A model generated the notes under the pieces. That model saw nothing but the letters and a program-made list of their open reading frames with translations. It searched no databases and had not been told where the DNA came from. 64,000 nucleotides of DNA, from NCBI RefSeq assembly GCF_003427025.1, contig NZ_QVAI01000002.1:1-64000 (forward strand), given 5' to 3'. This DNA is from Jiangella endophytica. Its GTDB lineage: Bacteria > Actinomycetota > Actinomycetes > Jiangellales > Jiangellaceae. This document shows, piece after piece, positions 51,136 to 59,552 of the stretch (its first letter is position 1; the number at the start of each line of letters is the position of its first letter). A program made the position numbers and the translations under genes.

Positions 51136-52305
51136 GTGAGCGAGGTAACGGCACGTCACCGGTTCCTGGCCTACGCCGTCGGCGGCTTCGGCCTGAGCAT
51201 GAACGCCGTCCTCTATCTCCTCGTGCCGTTGCGGGCCGACGAGCTGGGCGCCGGCGTCGGCGTCATCGGCCTGCTGATCGGCGTGAAGGCGCTGTTCGAG
51301 ACGGTCCTGTCGGTGCCGATGGGCGCGTTCATGGACCGCGTCGGCGCCAAGCGGTCGATCCAGATCGGCACCGCCGCCACCGCGCTCGTCGGCGTCGGCA
51401 TGATGGCCGCGTCGTCGCTCTGGCTGCTGTTCGTGCTGCAGGCGCTGATGGGCGTCGTGCGGCCGCTCGGCTGGATCGGCGGCCAGTCCTACGCCGCCGG
51501 GCTGCGCGGCGGCAAGCACCGCAGCCACGACGCGGGCCGGTTCAGCTCCGTCGCCAACCTCGGCCAGATCGTCAGCCCGATCGTCGCCGGCGCACTGGTC
51601 GGCTGGCACGATGCGCAAGCCGCGTTCGCGATGGTCGTGGCGCTCGGCGTGATCTTCTTCGTGGTCAGCCTCGGACTGCTGGACGCCGGCCGGTCGGCGG
51701 CGGACACCGGGTCCGGGTTCGGCGCGGCGCTGGGCCTGATGAGGCTGAGCCGGATCCAGACCGTCATGTTCCTCACCTTCAACCGGCTCTGGATCCCGGC
51801 GGCGTGGTCGTCGTTCTTCCCCCTCTACCTGGTCGGCAACGGCGCCTCGCCCACCGTCGCCGGCAGCGTCATTTCGGCGATGGCGATCGTCGCGACCGTC
51901 ACCTCGTTCTTCACCGGCCGCATCGCCCGGCTCGGCACGCCGGTCGCGGTCACGTCCGTCGCGCTGGCACTGGGCTGCCTGGGCGTCGCCGTGTCGCCGG
52001 TCCTCGACACGATGCCGCTGTTCTACCTGGCCGCCGCACTGGTCGGCGTCGGCCAAGGGCTGAGCCTGCCGATGCTGATCACGCTGATGAGCGATGCCGC
52101 GCCGCCGGACCAGCGCAGCCTGGCGCTGGGCCTGCGTTCCGGCGTCAACCAGGCGGCGGCGACCGTCGCCCCGGTGGCGATCGGCCCGCTCATCGGCGCG
52201 GCCGGGCTGGTCGTCGGATTCCCGGTGGCCGCGGCGATCGGGCTGGCGTTCGTCCTCGCCGCCACCTGGAGCGCCCGGCGGGACCCCGTCGACGCCGCCC
52301 GCTGA
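51136..52305 (+). CDS. MFS transporter
   Basis: A 389-aa major facilitator with twelve predicted helices; the loop 2-3 motif is DRVGAKRS and the helix 4-5 region GGQSYAAGLRGG. The GTG at 51136 follows GAGGGG nine bases upstream; an ATG at 51079 would add 19 non-conserved residues. It is probably an exporter of unknown specificity. Confidence 0.87.
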   Translation: MSEVTARHRFLAYAVGGFGLSMNAVLYLLVPLRADELGAGVGVIGLLIGVKALFETVLSVPMGAFMDRVGAKRSIQIGTAATALVGVGMMAASSLWLLFVLQALMGVVRPLGWIGGQSYAAGLRGGKHRSHDAGRFSSVANLGQIVSPIVAGALVGWHDAQAAFAMVVALGVIFFVVSLGLLDAGRSAADTGSGFGAALGLMRLSRIQTVMFLTFNRLWIPAAWSSFFPLYLVGNGASPTVAGSVISAMAIVATVTSFFTGRIARLGTPVAVTSVALALGCLGVAVSPVLDTMPLFYLAAALVGVGQGLSLPMLITLMSDAAPPDQRSLALGLRSGVNQAAATVAPVAIGPLIGAAGLVVGFPVAAAIGLAFVLAATWSARRDPVDAAR

Positions 52306-52314
52306 CCGCGGCGG

Positions 52315-52785
52315 TCAGTCCAGGCCGAGCTCCGCTCGCAGCGCCGCGACGTGCCCGTCGGCCTTGACGTCGTAGTGCGCCAGCTCGACCAGGCCGTCCG
52401 GGCCGACCACCACCGTCGACCGGATCGCTCCCGTCACCGTGCGGCCGTCCTTCACCTTCGGGCCGTACGCGCCCCACGCGACCAACGTCGATGCGGAGGT
52501 GTCGGAGGCCAGCGGGAAGGTCAGCCGCTCCTTCGCCGCGAACTCGGCCAGCCGCTCGACCGGATCGGGCGAGACGCCGACGACGGCGTAGCCGGCGGCT
52601 GTCAGGGCGGCCAGCGAGTCGCGGAAGTCGCAGGCCTGCGTCGTGCAACCGCTGGTCATCGCCTTCGGGTAGAAGTAGACGACGACATGGCCGCCGCGGT
52701 AGCCGGCGAGGCTGACGCTGCCACCGCCGGCCGTGGGCAGGGTGAACGAGGGCGCGGTGTCGCCGCGTGCGAGGGGGATGGCCAT
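52315..52785 (-). CDS. bcp: peroxiredoxin (BCP/PrxQ type)
   Basis: A 156-aa thioredoxin-fold peroxidase. The peroxidatic Cys47 and resolving Cys52 lie in SGCTTQACDFRD, and the preceding FYPKAMT segment forms the active site with the catalytic Thr44 and a downstream Arg. It reduces hydroperoxides using thioredoxin. It is convergent with the MFS gene and begins 9 bp after the TctB gene, so it may share the tct transcript. Confidence 0.93.
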   Translation of the reverse strand: MAIPLARGDTAPSFTLPTAGGGSVSLAGYRGGHVVVYFYPKAMTSGCTTQACDFRDSLAALTAAGYAVVGVSPDPVERLAEFAAKERLTFPLASDTSASTLVAWGAYGPKVKDGRTVTGAIRSTVVVGPDGLVELAHYDVKADGHVAALRAELGLD

Positions 52786-52794
52786 GCGGACTCC

Positions 52795-53379
52795 TTAGGT
52801 GAGGCCGATGAAGACGTAGCCGGTCCACGGCTGCAGGCCCATCAGAGAGACCACCAGCCCGTACGCGGCCGCGGCGCCGGCCAGGCCGCCGATCAGCGCG
52901 GTGTGGATCTTCTCCTTCGCCGACAGCATGATCGCCGCGATGAGCACGCCGGTCGTGACCACGAACCCGGCGATCAGGATGCCGGCGTAGAACAGCACGC
53001 AGAACGCGGCCATCGCGAGGAACCGGGTGCGCCGGACCCCCTTGATCGCGATCAGTGTGTCGTAGGAGTCCTTCTCCAGCTCGTCCTCCAGCTCCTCGGC
53101 CAGGTGCGGATGCTGGACGTCGTGGCCCTCGGTGCGCGCGTCGGCGCGGTCGAGGACGGCCTCGGCGAGGTGCGGCAGATGCGCCTCGCCCTCGGCCGGC
53201 TTGCGACGGCGCACGTGCAGCGTCACGATCTGGACGACCAGCGCCGCCGCCGCGACCGCGGCCGTGATGACCGGCACCCGGCCGGCGTTGTCGGGGTACG
53301 ACGCCATAGTCACCAGGTACCAGACGGCGAAGCCGAGCAGGATCCACGAGACGATCAGTTCGAAGCGGCGCTCGTTCAT
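52795..53379 (-). CDS. tctB: tripartite tricarboxylate transporter TctB-like membrane subunit
   Basis: A 194-aa small membrane protein with four predicted helices and a charged central loop; DUF1468/TctB features include the N-terminal ELIVSWILLGFAVWYLV and PDNAGRVP. It forms the small integral subunit of a TTT importer with TctA, energised by ion gradient. Its ATG overlaps the TctA stop by four bases (53376-53379). Confidence 0.88.
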   Translation of the reverse strand: MNERRFELIVSWILLGFAVWYLVTMASYPDNAGRVPVITAAVAAAALVVQIVTLHVRRRKPAEGEAHLPHLAEAVLDRADARTEGHDVQHPHLAEELEDELEKDSYDTLIAIKGVRRTRFLAMAAFCVLFYAGILIAGFVVTTGVLIAAIMLSAKEKIHTALIGGLAGAAAAYGLVVSLMGLQPWTGYVFIGLT

Positions 53380-54932
53380 CGGATGCTCCCACCTGCCTGC
53401 TCGCCGGCGCCGACGATGGCGCCGTCGCCCGGTCCGCCGGGCCCGTCCTTCGGTCGTCGCAGAGCCTTGCGGACCGGCCCCCACAGGACGGCGACCAGAG
53501 TCAGGCCCAGGATGGCGGCCGTGATGGGCCGCAGCACGAAGCCGGAGCCGTACAGCTGCAGCGCCAGCCCGAGGTTCTGGTCGACGATCGGGCCCAGCAC
53601 GAACCCGAGGATGACGCCGGCCAGCGAGTAGCCGAGCGCCCGCAGCACGTAGCCGGCGAAGCCCGCGATCACCGCGATGAGCACGCTCAGCATGAAGCGG
53701 GTGTCGACGAACGCGCCGATCAGGGAGATGGCGACCAGCGGCGGCGCCAGCAGCTGCGGCCGCAGGAACGCCAGCTTCGCGAACAGCGGCGCCATGGCCA
53801 GGCCGAGGAAGCTGGCCAGCACGTTGCTCAGCGCGCAGATCCACGCGATGAGGAACACGATGTCCATGTGGTTGTCGATCATCTGCGGCCCCGGCACGTA
53901 GCCGAGGATCAGCAGGATGACGATGACCAGCGCCATGCCGGACGAGCCCGGGATGCCGAAGGCCAGCGTCGGCACGAACGAGCCGCCCTCCTTGGCGTTG
54001 TTGGCCGACTCAGGCGCCAGCACGCCGACCGGGTTGCCCTTGCCGAACGAGTCCGGGTCCTTCGAGCGGGCCTTGGCGTAGCCGTACGCGCCGAACATCG
54101 CGACCGTGCCGCCCATGCCCGGCACCAGCCCGCAGATCGCGCCGATGACGCCGCCCTGGATGACCATCTTCCAGTTGCGGACCGTGTCCCAGACGCCGTC
54201 GAGGACCCGGCTGCCCTTCGCTCCGCGGGTCTTTACCGGCGCCTGCGCGGCGATGGCCTGGCCGCGGGTGTAGAGCACGAGCATCTCGGTGACGGCGAAC
54301 AGGCCCATCGTCATGGCGGTGATGCCGAGGCCGCTGTTCAGCTCGAGGTGCCCGAACGTCATGCGGGCGATGCCGGTGATCGGGTCGAGGCCGATGAACG
54401 AGAGCATCAGTCCGAACGCACCGGAGATGACGCCCTTGATCTTGGTGCGGGCGCTGGACACGCCCATGACCATGATGCCGACGATGCCCAGCGCGAAGAT
54501 CTCCGGCGGGCGCAGATAGGTGATGAGCTGCAGCGCGACCGGAATCGCCAGCAGCAGGATCACGACGCCGAACATGCCGCCGAACGCGCTGGACGCGGCC
54601 GAGACGCCGAGCGCCCGGCCGGCCTGCCCCTTGCGCGCCATCGGATAGCCGTCGAACGTCGTGACGACCTGTTCGCCCGAGCCGGGAACGTTGAACAGGA
54701 TCGAGGTGATCGACCCGCCGAACGACTGCGCGCCGTACGCGCCCAGGATGAAGGCGAGGCCCTGCACCGGCTCCATGCCGATGATCACCGGCATCAGCAG
54801 GGCCAGCGTGGCCAGCCCGGCCAGGCCGGGCAGGAAGCCGAAGACGAGCCCGATCGCCATGCCGATGGTGAGGTACACCAGCGACGTCGGCTCGAGCAGC
54901 ATCAACAGACCGTCGAGGAGAGCCTGGCCCAT
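53376..54932 (-). CDS. tctA: tripartite tricarboxylate transporter TctA-like permease
   Basis: A 518-aa permease with about twelve helices. It shows the family-diagnostic Gly/Pro-rich GLVFGFLPGLAGLATLALL near the N-terminus, GSGEQVVTTFDGYPMARKGQ, and the second-half ICGLVPGMGGTVAMFGAYG repeat. It is the main channel of the TTT system. A 12-bp hairpin separates it from the solute-binding gene upstream, probably lowering its expression relative to the binding protein. Confidence 0.93.
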   Translation of the reverse strand: MGQALLDGLLMLLEPTSLVYLTIGMAIGLVFGFLPGLAGLATLALLMPVIIGMEPVQGLAFILGAYGAQSFGGSITSILFNVPGSGEQVVTTFDGYPMARKGQAGRALGVSAASSAFGGMFGVVILLLAIPVALQLITYLRPPEIFALGIVGIMVMGVSSARTKIKGVISGAFGLMLSFIGLDPITGIARMTFGHLELNSGLGITAMTMGLFAVTEMLVLYTRGQAIAAQAPVKTRGAKGSRVLDGVWDTVRNWKMVIQGGVIGAICGLVPGMGGTVAMFGAYGYAKARSKDPDSFGKGNPVGVLAPESANNAKEGGSFVPTLAFGIPGSSGMALVIVILLILGYVPGPQMIDNHMDIVFLIAWICALSNVLASFLGLAMAPLFAKLAFLRPQLLAPPLVAISLIGAFVDTRFMLSVLIAVIAGFAGYVLRALGYSLAGVILGFVLGPIVDQNLGLALQLYGSGFVLRPITAAILGLTLVAVLWGPVRKALRRPKDGPGGPGDGAIVGAGEQAGGSIR

Positions 54933-54977
54933 AGCGGAACTCCGTTACATGCGGGTGTTCGGGTCCGTGCCGGGTAC

Positions 54978-55006
54978 GGGGCGCGCGTCCCGGCGACGCG
55001 CGCCCC
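54978..55006 (-). promoter_or_regulatory. intercistronic hairpin between tctC and tctA
   Basis: GGGGCGCGCGTC (54978-54989) and GACGCGCGCCCC (54995-55006) form a perfect 12-bp stem with a 5-base loop, 12 bp after the tctC stop codon. The position between a binding protein and its permease suggests partial termination or 3'-end protection that yields more binding protein. Confidence 0.7.
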
Positions 55007-55018
55007 GCGGCTGCCGGT

Positions 55019-56056
55019 TCAGTCCGACAGCAGTGCGCTCAGCGATTCGATCGACTCGCTGACCGTGCTGGACAGCTCCATGGTGTCGGCGCGGTTCAGC
55101 GCGTTGACCGGGTAGCTCGCGGCTTCCATCTCGTCGGCGTAGCCGCTCTCCGACGCGGCGGCGAAGATCGCCTCGGCCAGGTAGTCGGCGCGGGCCTCCG
55201 GCACCCCCGGCGGTCCGACGACCATCCGCTCGAGGTCGTAGACGGAGGCGAGAGGGGCGAGCTGTTCCTGCTGGTCCGCGTCGCCGAACTCGCCGATCAC
55301 CGGGACGTCGGGCAGTTGCTCCAGCGGCTCGTTGCTCACCGCGACCACGCCGTGCGCCCCGGAGCCCTCGACCATGAGGACGCCCGCGCCGCCGGAGTTC
55401 ACCGACACGTCGACCTCACCGGCCAGCAGTGCGGCGTCGGCCTCGTTGCTGCCCGGGTAGCCGCCGATGATCTCGTGCGGGAAGTCGAACACGTTCGAGA
55501 TCGCGACGGCGACGTAGTAGGCGTCCGAGCCCACACCGCCGAGGCCGAACTTCACCGTGTCGCTCGCCCCGAGGATGTCGTCGAACGACGTGTACTCGGT
55601 GTCCGGCGACGTGTACACCAGCGGCGGCAGCGCGCCGAGCCGGCCGTACTGCGTCCACTCCGTGCTCTCGAACGTGACACCGTCGGTCCCCGTCACCTCG
55701 GCGAAGACCGCGCCGGGGTAGTTGATGAGGCCGATGGTGAGGCCGTCCGGCTCCGCCTGGTACACGGCGTTGGCGCCGATCAGCCCGCCGCCACCCGGCT
55801 GGTTCTCCACCCGGATGGTCGTGTCCGGCAGTTGTTCCTCCAGGTACGGCACCAGCAGCCGCAGATAGGCGTCGAAGCCGCCGCCCGGGTTGTAGGGCAC
55901 GACCATCGTCAGCGTCTTGCCCTCGTAGAAGGCGGCCGGATCGTCGTCCTCGCTACCGGCCGTCGGCGAGGCGTCGCCGCTGCACGCCGTCAGCACCAGT
56001 GCCGTCGCGGCGGCGGTGCCGGCCAGCATCAACCCTTTCGCGTAATGCCCTCGCAT
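55019..56056 (-). CDS. tctC: tripartite tricarboxylate transporter solute-binding lipoprotein
   Basis: A 345-aa substrate-binding protein of the Bug/TctC family. The lipobox Leu-Thr-Ala-Cys has its acylated Cys at residue 25, followed by the family signature TMVVPYNPGGGFDAYLR and RVENQPGGGGLIGANAVY in domain 1. The ATG at 56056 has GGGGAA five bases upstream; GTG 56068 is possible. Bug proteins bind carboxylates, amides or aromatic acids; the ligand is not predictable. It is first of the tctCAB set and preceded by the cupin gene. Confidence 0.92.
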   Translation of the reverse strand: MRGHYAKGLMLAGTAAATALVLTACSGDASPTAGSEDDDPAAFYEGKTLTMVVPYNPGGGFDAYLRLLVPYLEEQLPDTTIRVENQPGGGGLIGANAVYQAEPDGLTIGLINYPGAVFAEVTGTDGVTFESTEWTQYGRLGALPPLVYTSPDTEYTSFDDILGASDTVKFGLGGVGSDAYYVAVAISNVFDFPHEIIGGYPGSNEADAALLAGEVDVSVNSGGAGVLMVEGSGAHGVVAVSNEPLEQLPDVPVIGEFGDADQQEQLAPLASVYDLERMVVGPPGVPEARADYLAEAIFAAASESGYADEMEAASYPVNALNRADTMELSSTVSESIESLSALLSD

Positions 56057-56104
56057 GGCGTTCCCCACTTCGCTCGCGGTGGACGATCGGGACGGGTCGG
56101 GCGT

Positions 56105-56644
56105 CTACTGGGCCGTGCCGCCCTCGGGGAAGCGCTCGATGGCATGCAGGCCGAGCGCCTTCATCGAGAAGGTGTCCTGGACGGCCAGGTAACGGCAGGT
56201 GTCGGTGTCGCTGTCGTTGAAGTGCTGGTGCCACATCCAGACCGGGAAGCTGAAGAGGTCGCCCTCTTCCCAGTCGATGCGCTGCTCGTTGACGCCGTCC
56301 CAGCTGATGATCGAGTGGCCGAAGCCCTTGACGATGTAGATGACGGCCTCGGTGGTGTGCCGGTGGTTCACCGACGCACCGCCGGGCGGGAGCTCGCTCA
56401 GGTGCGGCTGGAGCCGGATGTCGTGGCCGAGGCGGTAGAACCGAGCGCTGGTGTTCCGGTACTCACGGGGCGTCAGCTCCGTCGTCCGGAGGTCCTTGAT
56501 CAGCACGGCCTCGGTCGGCGGGTTCTTCTTGTTCCACGTCTCCCGCTGACCCATCTCGCTGTTGCGTGCGCCGCTCAACGGCTGCTCGCGACGCTCGATG
56601 TCGTCGAGGTCCGGCACGGACTTGCTCTGCGGTTCCACGGTCAT
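56105..56644 (-). CDS. cupin-domain protein
   Basis: A 179-aa single-cupin protein. Motif 1 is HRHTTEAVIYIVKGFGHS (two His and Glu as metal ligands) and motif 2 ends FPVWMWHQHFN (third His), so a mononuclear metal site is probably complete. The first 70 residues are charged and of no known domain. The layout resembles gentisate-dioxygenase-like cupins of aromatic catabolism but is half their length. It is the first gene of the transcript leading into tctC. Confidence 0.8.
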   Translation of the reverse strand: MTVEPQSKSVPDLDDIERREQPLSGARNSEMGQRETWNKKNPPTEAVLIKDLRTTELTPREYRNTSARFYRLGHDIRLQPHLSELPPGGASVNHRHTTEAVIYIVKGFGHSIISWDGVNEQRIDWEEGDLFSFPVWMWHQHFNDSDTDTCRYLAVQDTFSMKALGLHAIERFPEGGTAQ

Positions 56645-56744
56645 GCGATGGCCTTCTTCCTGTGCGTCCGACCTGGATCGGGATGGGAGCCTCCGCGATG
56701 CTCCGACATGACGAGCGTCACGTTCTCGGAGCTCTTGAAGAGAG

Positions 56745-56751
56745 GATACAT
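56745..56751. promoter_or_regulatory. GATACAT motif upstream of the cupin-tct operon
   Basis: GGATACATGATACAAAT (56744-56760) lies 100 bp before the cupin start; TTGAAG precedes it, as at the copy near 60316. It is one of three GATACAT copies in this block, proposed as GntR-type half-sites. The gap 56645-56821 holds no gene. Confidence 0.45.
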
Positions 56752-56821
56752 GATACAAATGGCGCGTCAACGGTCTCGGCGGACTCGTTCCGCCTGTCGA
56801 CAATTGATGTCTGACCTGCTT

Positions 56822-57667
56822 CTATGAAGTTACTGCTGCGTCAACGCCGGCCAGCCAGCGCTTGATGCGACCGACCGATTCCACCGGCGCCTCCCAGAAG
56901 TAGCCGTGCTTCACGCCGGGCAGCACGGACAACGTCGCGGACGGCAGCGCACGCGCCAGGTAGAGCGACTGCTCGAGGTGCGAACCCGTCCCGCCGGCGT
57001 GCGCGTCCTCGTCGCCGACGAGCACGAAGGCGGGGTGTGCGATCAGCCGCAACAGCTCGACGGTGTCGTGCTGTTGCCGCGCGGCGACGTGCTGGAAGTA
57101 GTCCACGAGCGTCGGCCGCCCCGCCCAGAACGCGTCGAACAACCAGTCGACCGGCTCCGGATGCGCCTGCGCGTACGACTCGGTGAAGAAGGTGTCACGC
57201 TGGAGCTTGCGGACGTAGCCGTCGTAGCCGAGCTCCACCATCCCGGCGGCCGTCTTCGCGGGGATGCCCCGGACGTGCCGGTCTTCGCTGCCGGGCAGCG
57301 GTCCCGGCCCGCTGGCCGCCAGGACCAGCCCGCCGACCCTCGCCCCGCCGTCGATCGCCATCCACTGCGCCACCCGGCCGCCCATCGAGTGACCGAGCAC
57401 GTGCGCAGTGGGGATCCCCAGCGTGGCCAGCAGTCCGAGGGCGTCGCGGGCCAGCGTCCGGGTCGAGAACGCACTCGACGGCCCGGTCGTCCGGCCGGTG
57501 CCGCGGTGGTCGTACGTGATGACGGTGTAGTCGCGCGCGAGGTCGTTGACCATGCCCGGCCACCACGTGCCGCCGTTGTACCCGGTGCCGGCCACCAGGA
57601 GCAACGCCGGACCGGCCCCGGTCACCCGATAGGCGACGTCCAGCTCGCCCACCCGAACTCTGCTCAT
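56822..57667 (-). CDS. alpha/beta hydrolase
   Basis: A 281-aa alpha/beta hydrolase: LLLVAGTGYNGGTWW at the oxyanion region, DHRGTGRTT, nucleophile elbow GHSMGG, and a catalytic His in GVKHGYFWEAP. It resembles 3-oxoadipate enol-lactone hydrolase and ring-cleavage hydrolases, fitting a role in the neighbouring catabolic block. It starts at ATG 57667 behind an AT-rich stretch (TTGATTAAATATCCAAG, 57679-57695) that may be a promoter or operator. Confidence 0.87.
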   Translation of the reverse strand: MSRVRVGELDVAYRVTGAGPALLLVAGTGYNGGTWWPGMVNDLARDYTVITYDHRGTGRTTGPSSAFSTRTLARDALGLLATLGIPTAHVLGHSMGGRVAQWMAIDGGARVGGLVLAASGPGPLPGSEDRHVRGIPAKTAAGMVELGYDGYVRKLQRDTFFTESYAQAHPEPVDWLFDAFWAGRPTLVDYFQHVAARQQHDTVELLRLIAHPAFVLVGDEDAHAGGTGSHLEQSLYLARALPSATLSVLPGVKHGYFWEAPVESVGRIKRWLAGVDAAVTS

Positions 57668-57750
57668 CCGGCCTCCTGGACTTGATTAAATATCCAAGCT
57701 AGTGGGCGCCGGCGTTGGCGGTCAATGGGCGACGCGCTCACCGGCGCCTT

Positions 57751-57804
57751 CATGATCATCCAGGATCTGACCACCCATAGGTGGTTGGATCATTGATGAT
57801 CATG
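57751..57804. repeat. imperfect 25-bp hairpin overlapping the MFS stop codon
   Basis: The arm 57751-57775 (beginning CATGATCATC, ending ACCACC) pairs with 57780-57804 at 21 of 25 positions around the loop CATA. It overlaps the last five bases of the MFS gene (stop at 57800-57802). ATGATCATCCAGGATC in its left arm is 15/16 identical to a segment beside the palindrome at 34361-34422. It probably works as terminator for the MFS gene and may belong to a repeat family. Confidence 0.75.
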
Positions 57805-59008
57805 GACGTCGGCCTACGGCAACGACGAGAGCGACCACGCCGAACACGACGAGAGCCCACCCAGCCCCGAACGCCGTCGCCAACGTTCCGGCCACGAGGG
57901 CGAACACCGGCCGCAGTCCCAGGTGCGCCATCGTGAAGACCGCCATCACCCGGCTGCGGAACTCGTCGGGCGACACCATCTGCAGCGCCGCGCTCAGCAG
58001 CGGAATGCTCAGCGAGAACCCCACACCGATCGGCAGCGCTCCGAGCGCGAGCACCGGCAGGCTCCCACCCACCGCCAGCACCCCGGCACCGGCGGCCTGC
58101 AGTCCGAACGCCGTCGGCAGCATCCAGCGCCGGGGCAGCACCTTCTCGATCCACCCGAACGTCACCAGGCCGAGCATCGCGCCGATGCTGTTCGCCATGA
58201 TCAGCACACCCGCGGCGTCAGGCAGGGAGAGCTCGGACGACAACGTGGGCGCGAGCGTGCGCAGCGCCTCCACCGCGGCGTTGGTGAGGACGACGGCGGC
58301 CAGGATCGCCGGCATCTGGGGTGTCCGCACGACGAACCGCAGGCCTTCGGCCACGCCACCCGACGAGCGGGGCCGGGCCAGGTCCCCGCGCCCGTCGGAG
58401 GCCGGGAGACGGATGAGGAACATCGCCACGATCGGGCCGAGGCAGCTGACCGCGTTGATCGCGAACGCCCACGTCGGCGTCGCCGTCAGCAGGATGACCG
58501 AGGCGATGCCAGGGCCGGCGATCTGGCCGAACTGGAACTGGACGACGTTCAACGCCGTCGCCCGAGCGACCAGTGGCCGCGGCACGAGCAACGCGATCAG
58601 CGCGAGCATCGGCGGCTTGGTGAACGCGTTCGCGGTGCCCAGCAGGAAGCAGGTGCCGGCCAGCAGCCACGGCGTCAGCGCGTCGACGCCGCTCAGCACC
58701 GTCATCACCACCGCCACGACCAGCGCGGCCGACTGGGTGACGACGATCATGCGGCGACGCTCGACGCGGTCGCCGAGCGCACCGGCGGGCAGGCTGAACA
58801 GCAGGTTAGGGATGAAGAGGGCGAAGTTGACGACGCCCACCATGAACGGCGACCCGGTCAGCGACAGCATGAGCACCGAGGCGCAGACGTTGCTGGCCCA
58901 GCTGCCGGGGCTCGAGACGATGCCGGCCCACCAGTAGATCGCGAAATCGCGCCGGCGCAGCGGCCCACGCGCGTCGCCGTCGCCGTCGCCGAACAGAGAG
59001 TCCGTCAC
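57800..59008 (-). CDS. MFS transporter (MFS_3/EntS-like)
   Basis: A 402-aa major facilitator with about eleven or twelve helices. MFS_3 features are RRRDFAIYWWAGIVSSPGSW, PAGALGDRVERRRM between helices 2 and 3, and ATALNVVQFQFGQIAGPGI. Such proteins often export siderophores or drugs. The start is GTG (59008). It diverges from the gene at 59083 across a gap containing a GATACAT motif (59051-59057). Confidence 0.88.
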   Translation of the reverse strand: MTDSLFGDGDGDARGPLRRRDFAIYWWAGIVSSPGSWASNVCASVLMLSLTGSPFMVGVVNFALFIPNLLFSLPAGALGDRVERRRMIVVTQSAALVVAVVMTVLSGVDALTPWLLAGTCFLLGTANAFTKPPMLALIALLVPRPLVARATALNVVQFQFGQIAGPGIASVILLTATPTWAFAINAVSCLGPIVAMFLIRLPASDGRGDLARPRSSGGVAEGLRFVVRTPQMPAILAAVVLTNAAVEALRTLAPTLSSELSLPDAAGVLIMANSIGAMLGLVTFGWIEKVLPRRWMLPTAFGLQAAGAGVLAVGGSLPVLALGALPIGVGFSLSIPLLSAALQMVSPDEFRSRVMAVFTMAHLGLRPVFALVAGTLATAFGAGWALVVFGVVALVVAVGRRP

Positions 59009-59050
59009 ACCACTCCTTCAGGAGCCGCGCGGATCTGATTTTCGATCTAA

Positions 59051-59057
59051 GATACAT
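59051..59057. promoter_or_regulatory. GATACAT motif between the MFS gene and the 101-aa gene
   Basis: AAGATACATCC lies 26 bp before the ATG at 59083 and 43 bp before the divergent GTG at 59008. It is the second copy of the motif shared with the cupin-tct promoter and the GntR/Mo-hydroxylase region. Confidence 0.45.
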
Positions 59058-59082
59058 CCATCCGAGCGAAGGAGCCCGCACC

Positions 59083-59388
59083 ATGACCGACTCCGCAGGA
59101 CCGGGGTTGCAAGCGCTGGTCTACGCCGCGCTTCCACCGAACGCGACGCCGACGGGCACCGCGTGCCACCCGATCCACCGGCACGTGCTCGAGCACGCCG
59201 AGGGTGACATCGTGGAGCTGACCAAGCAGAAGATGAGCGCGGAGTTCGGCGCCGACCCGCACGTCGTCATCACCATCGGCGACGGCGAGCTCGACCCGGC
59301 CACCGACGGCGACCTCATCGGCCCGCTGACGCTCACCGCCGGCGGGCTGCTGGTGTTCGGTGTGACCTACCGGCTGGAGGATGCGTGA
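59083..59388 (+). CDS. hypothetical small protein of the catabolic block
   Basis: A 101-aa soluble protein without recognised domain. Notable are HPIHRHVLEHAEGD, rich in His, and the C-terminal TLTAGGLLVFGVTYRL strand pair. Spacing and the stop/GTG overlap (TGA at 59386-59388 within GTGA) couple it to the zinc-ribbon gene downstream. The GATACAT motif precedes it. It may be an accessory protein of the regulated pathway. Confidence 0.65.
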   Translation: MTDSAGPGLQALVYAALPPNATPTGTACHPIHRHVLEHAEGDIVELTKQKMSAEFGADPHVVITIGDGELDPATDGDLIGPLTLTAGGLLVFGVTYRLEDA

Positions 59389-59543
59389 ACGTCACCGAGG
59401 AGACCTGCCCCGAGTGCGACTCCGGGACGAGGGTGGAGTTGAGCCGCGCGGACCAGCCCGACGCGCGCGGCTTCGTCGCCGTGCTCTACCAGTGCGAGGA
59501 GTGCGGCACGGCCTGGGACGCCTACGTCCGGCCGCAGCCGTAG
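59385..59543 (+). CDS. 52-aa zinc-ribbon protein
   Basis: A very short gene that begins at a GTG inside the stop codon of the previous gene (GTGA, 59385-59388) and ends with TAG at 59541-59543. Two Cys-x-x-Cys knuckles, TCPECDSG near the N-terminus and QCEECGTAW near residue 38, give a zinc ribbon typical of small DNA- or protein-binding modules. It is convergent with the GntR gene 9 bp away. Codon use and coupling indicate a real gene. Confidence 0.7.
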   Translation: MNVTEETCPECDSGTRVELSRADQPDARGFVAVLYQCEECGTAWDAYVRPQP

Positions 59544-59552
59544 AACAGCAGG

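Noticed and set aside
52795-56056. Naming the TctABC system a citrate transporter.
   Set aside because: TTT importers take up many carboxylates and aromatic acids; no ligand-specific feature is visible.
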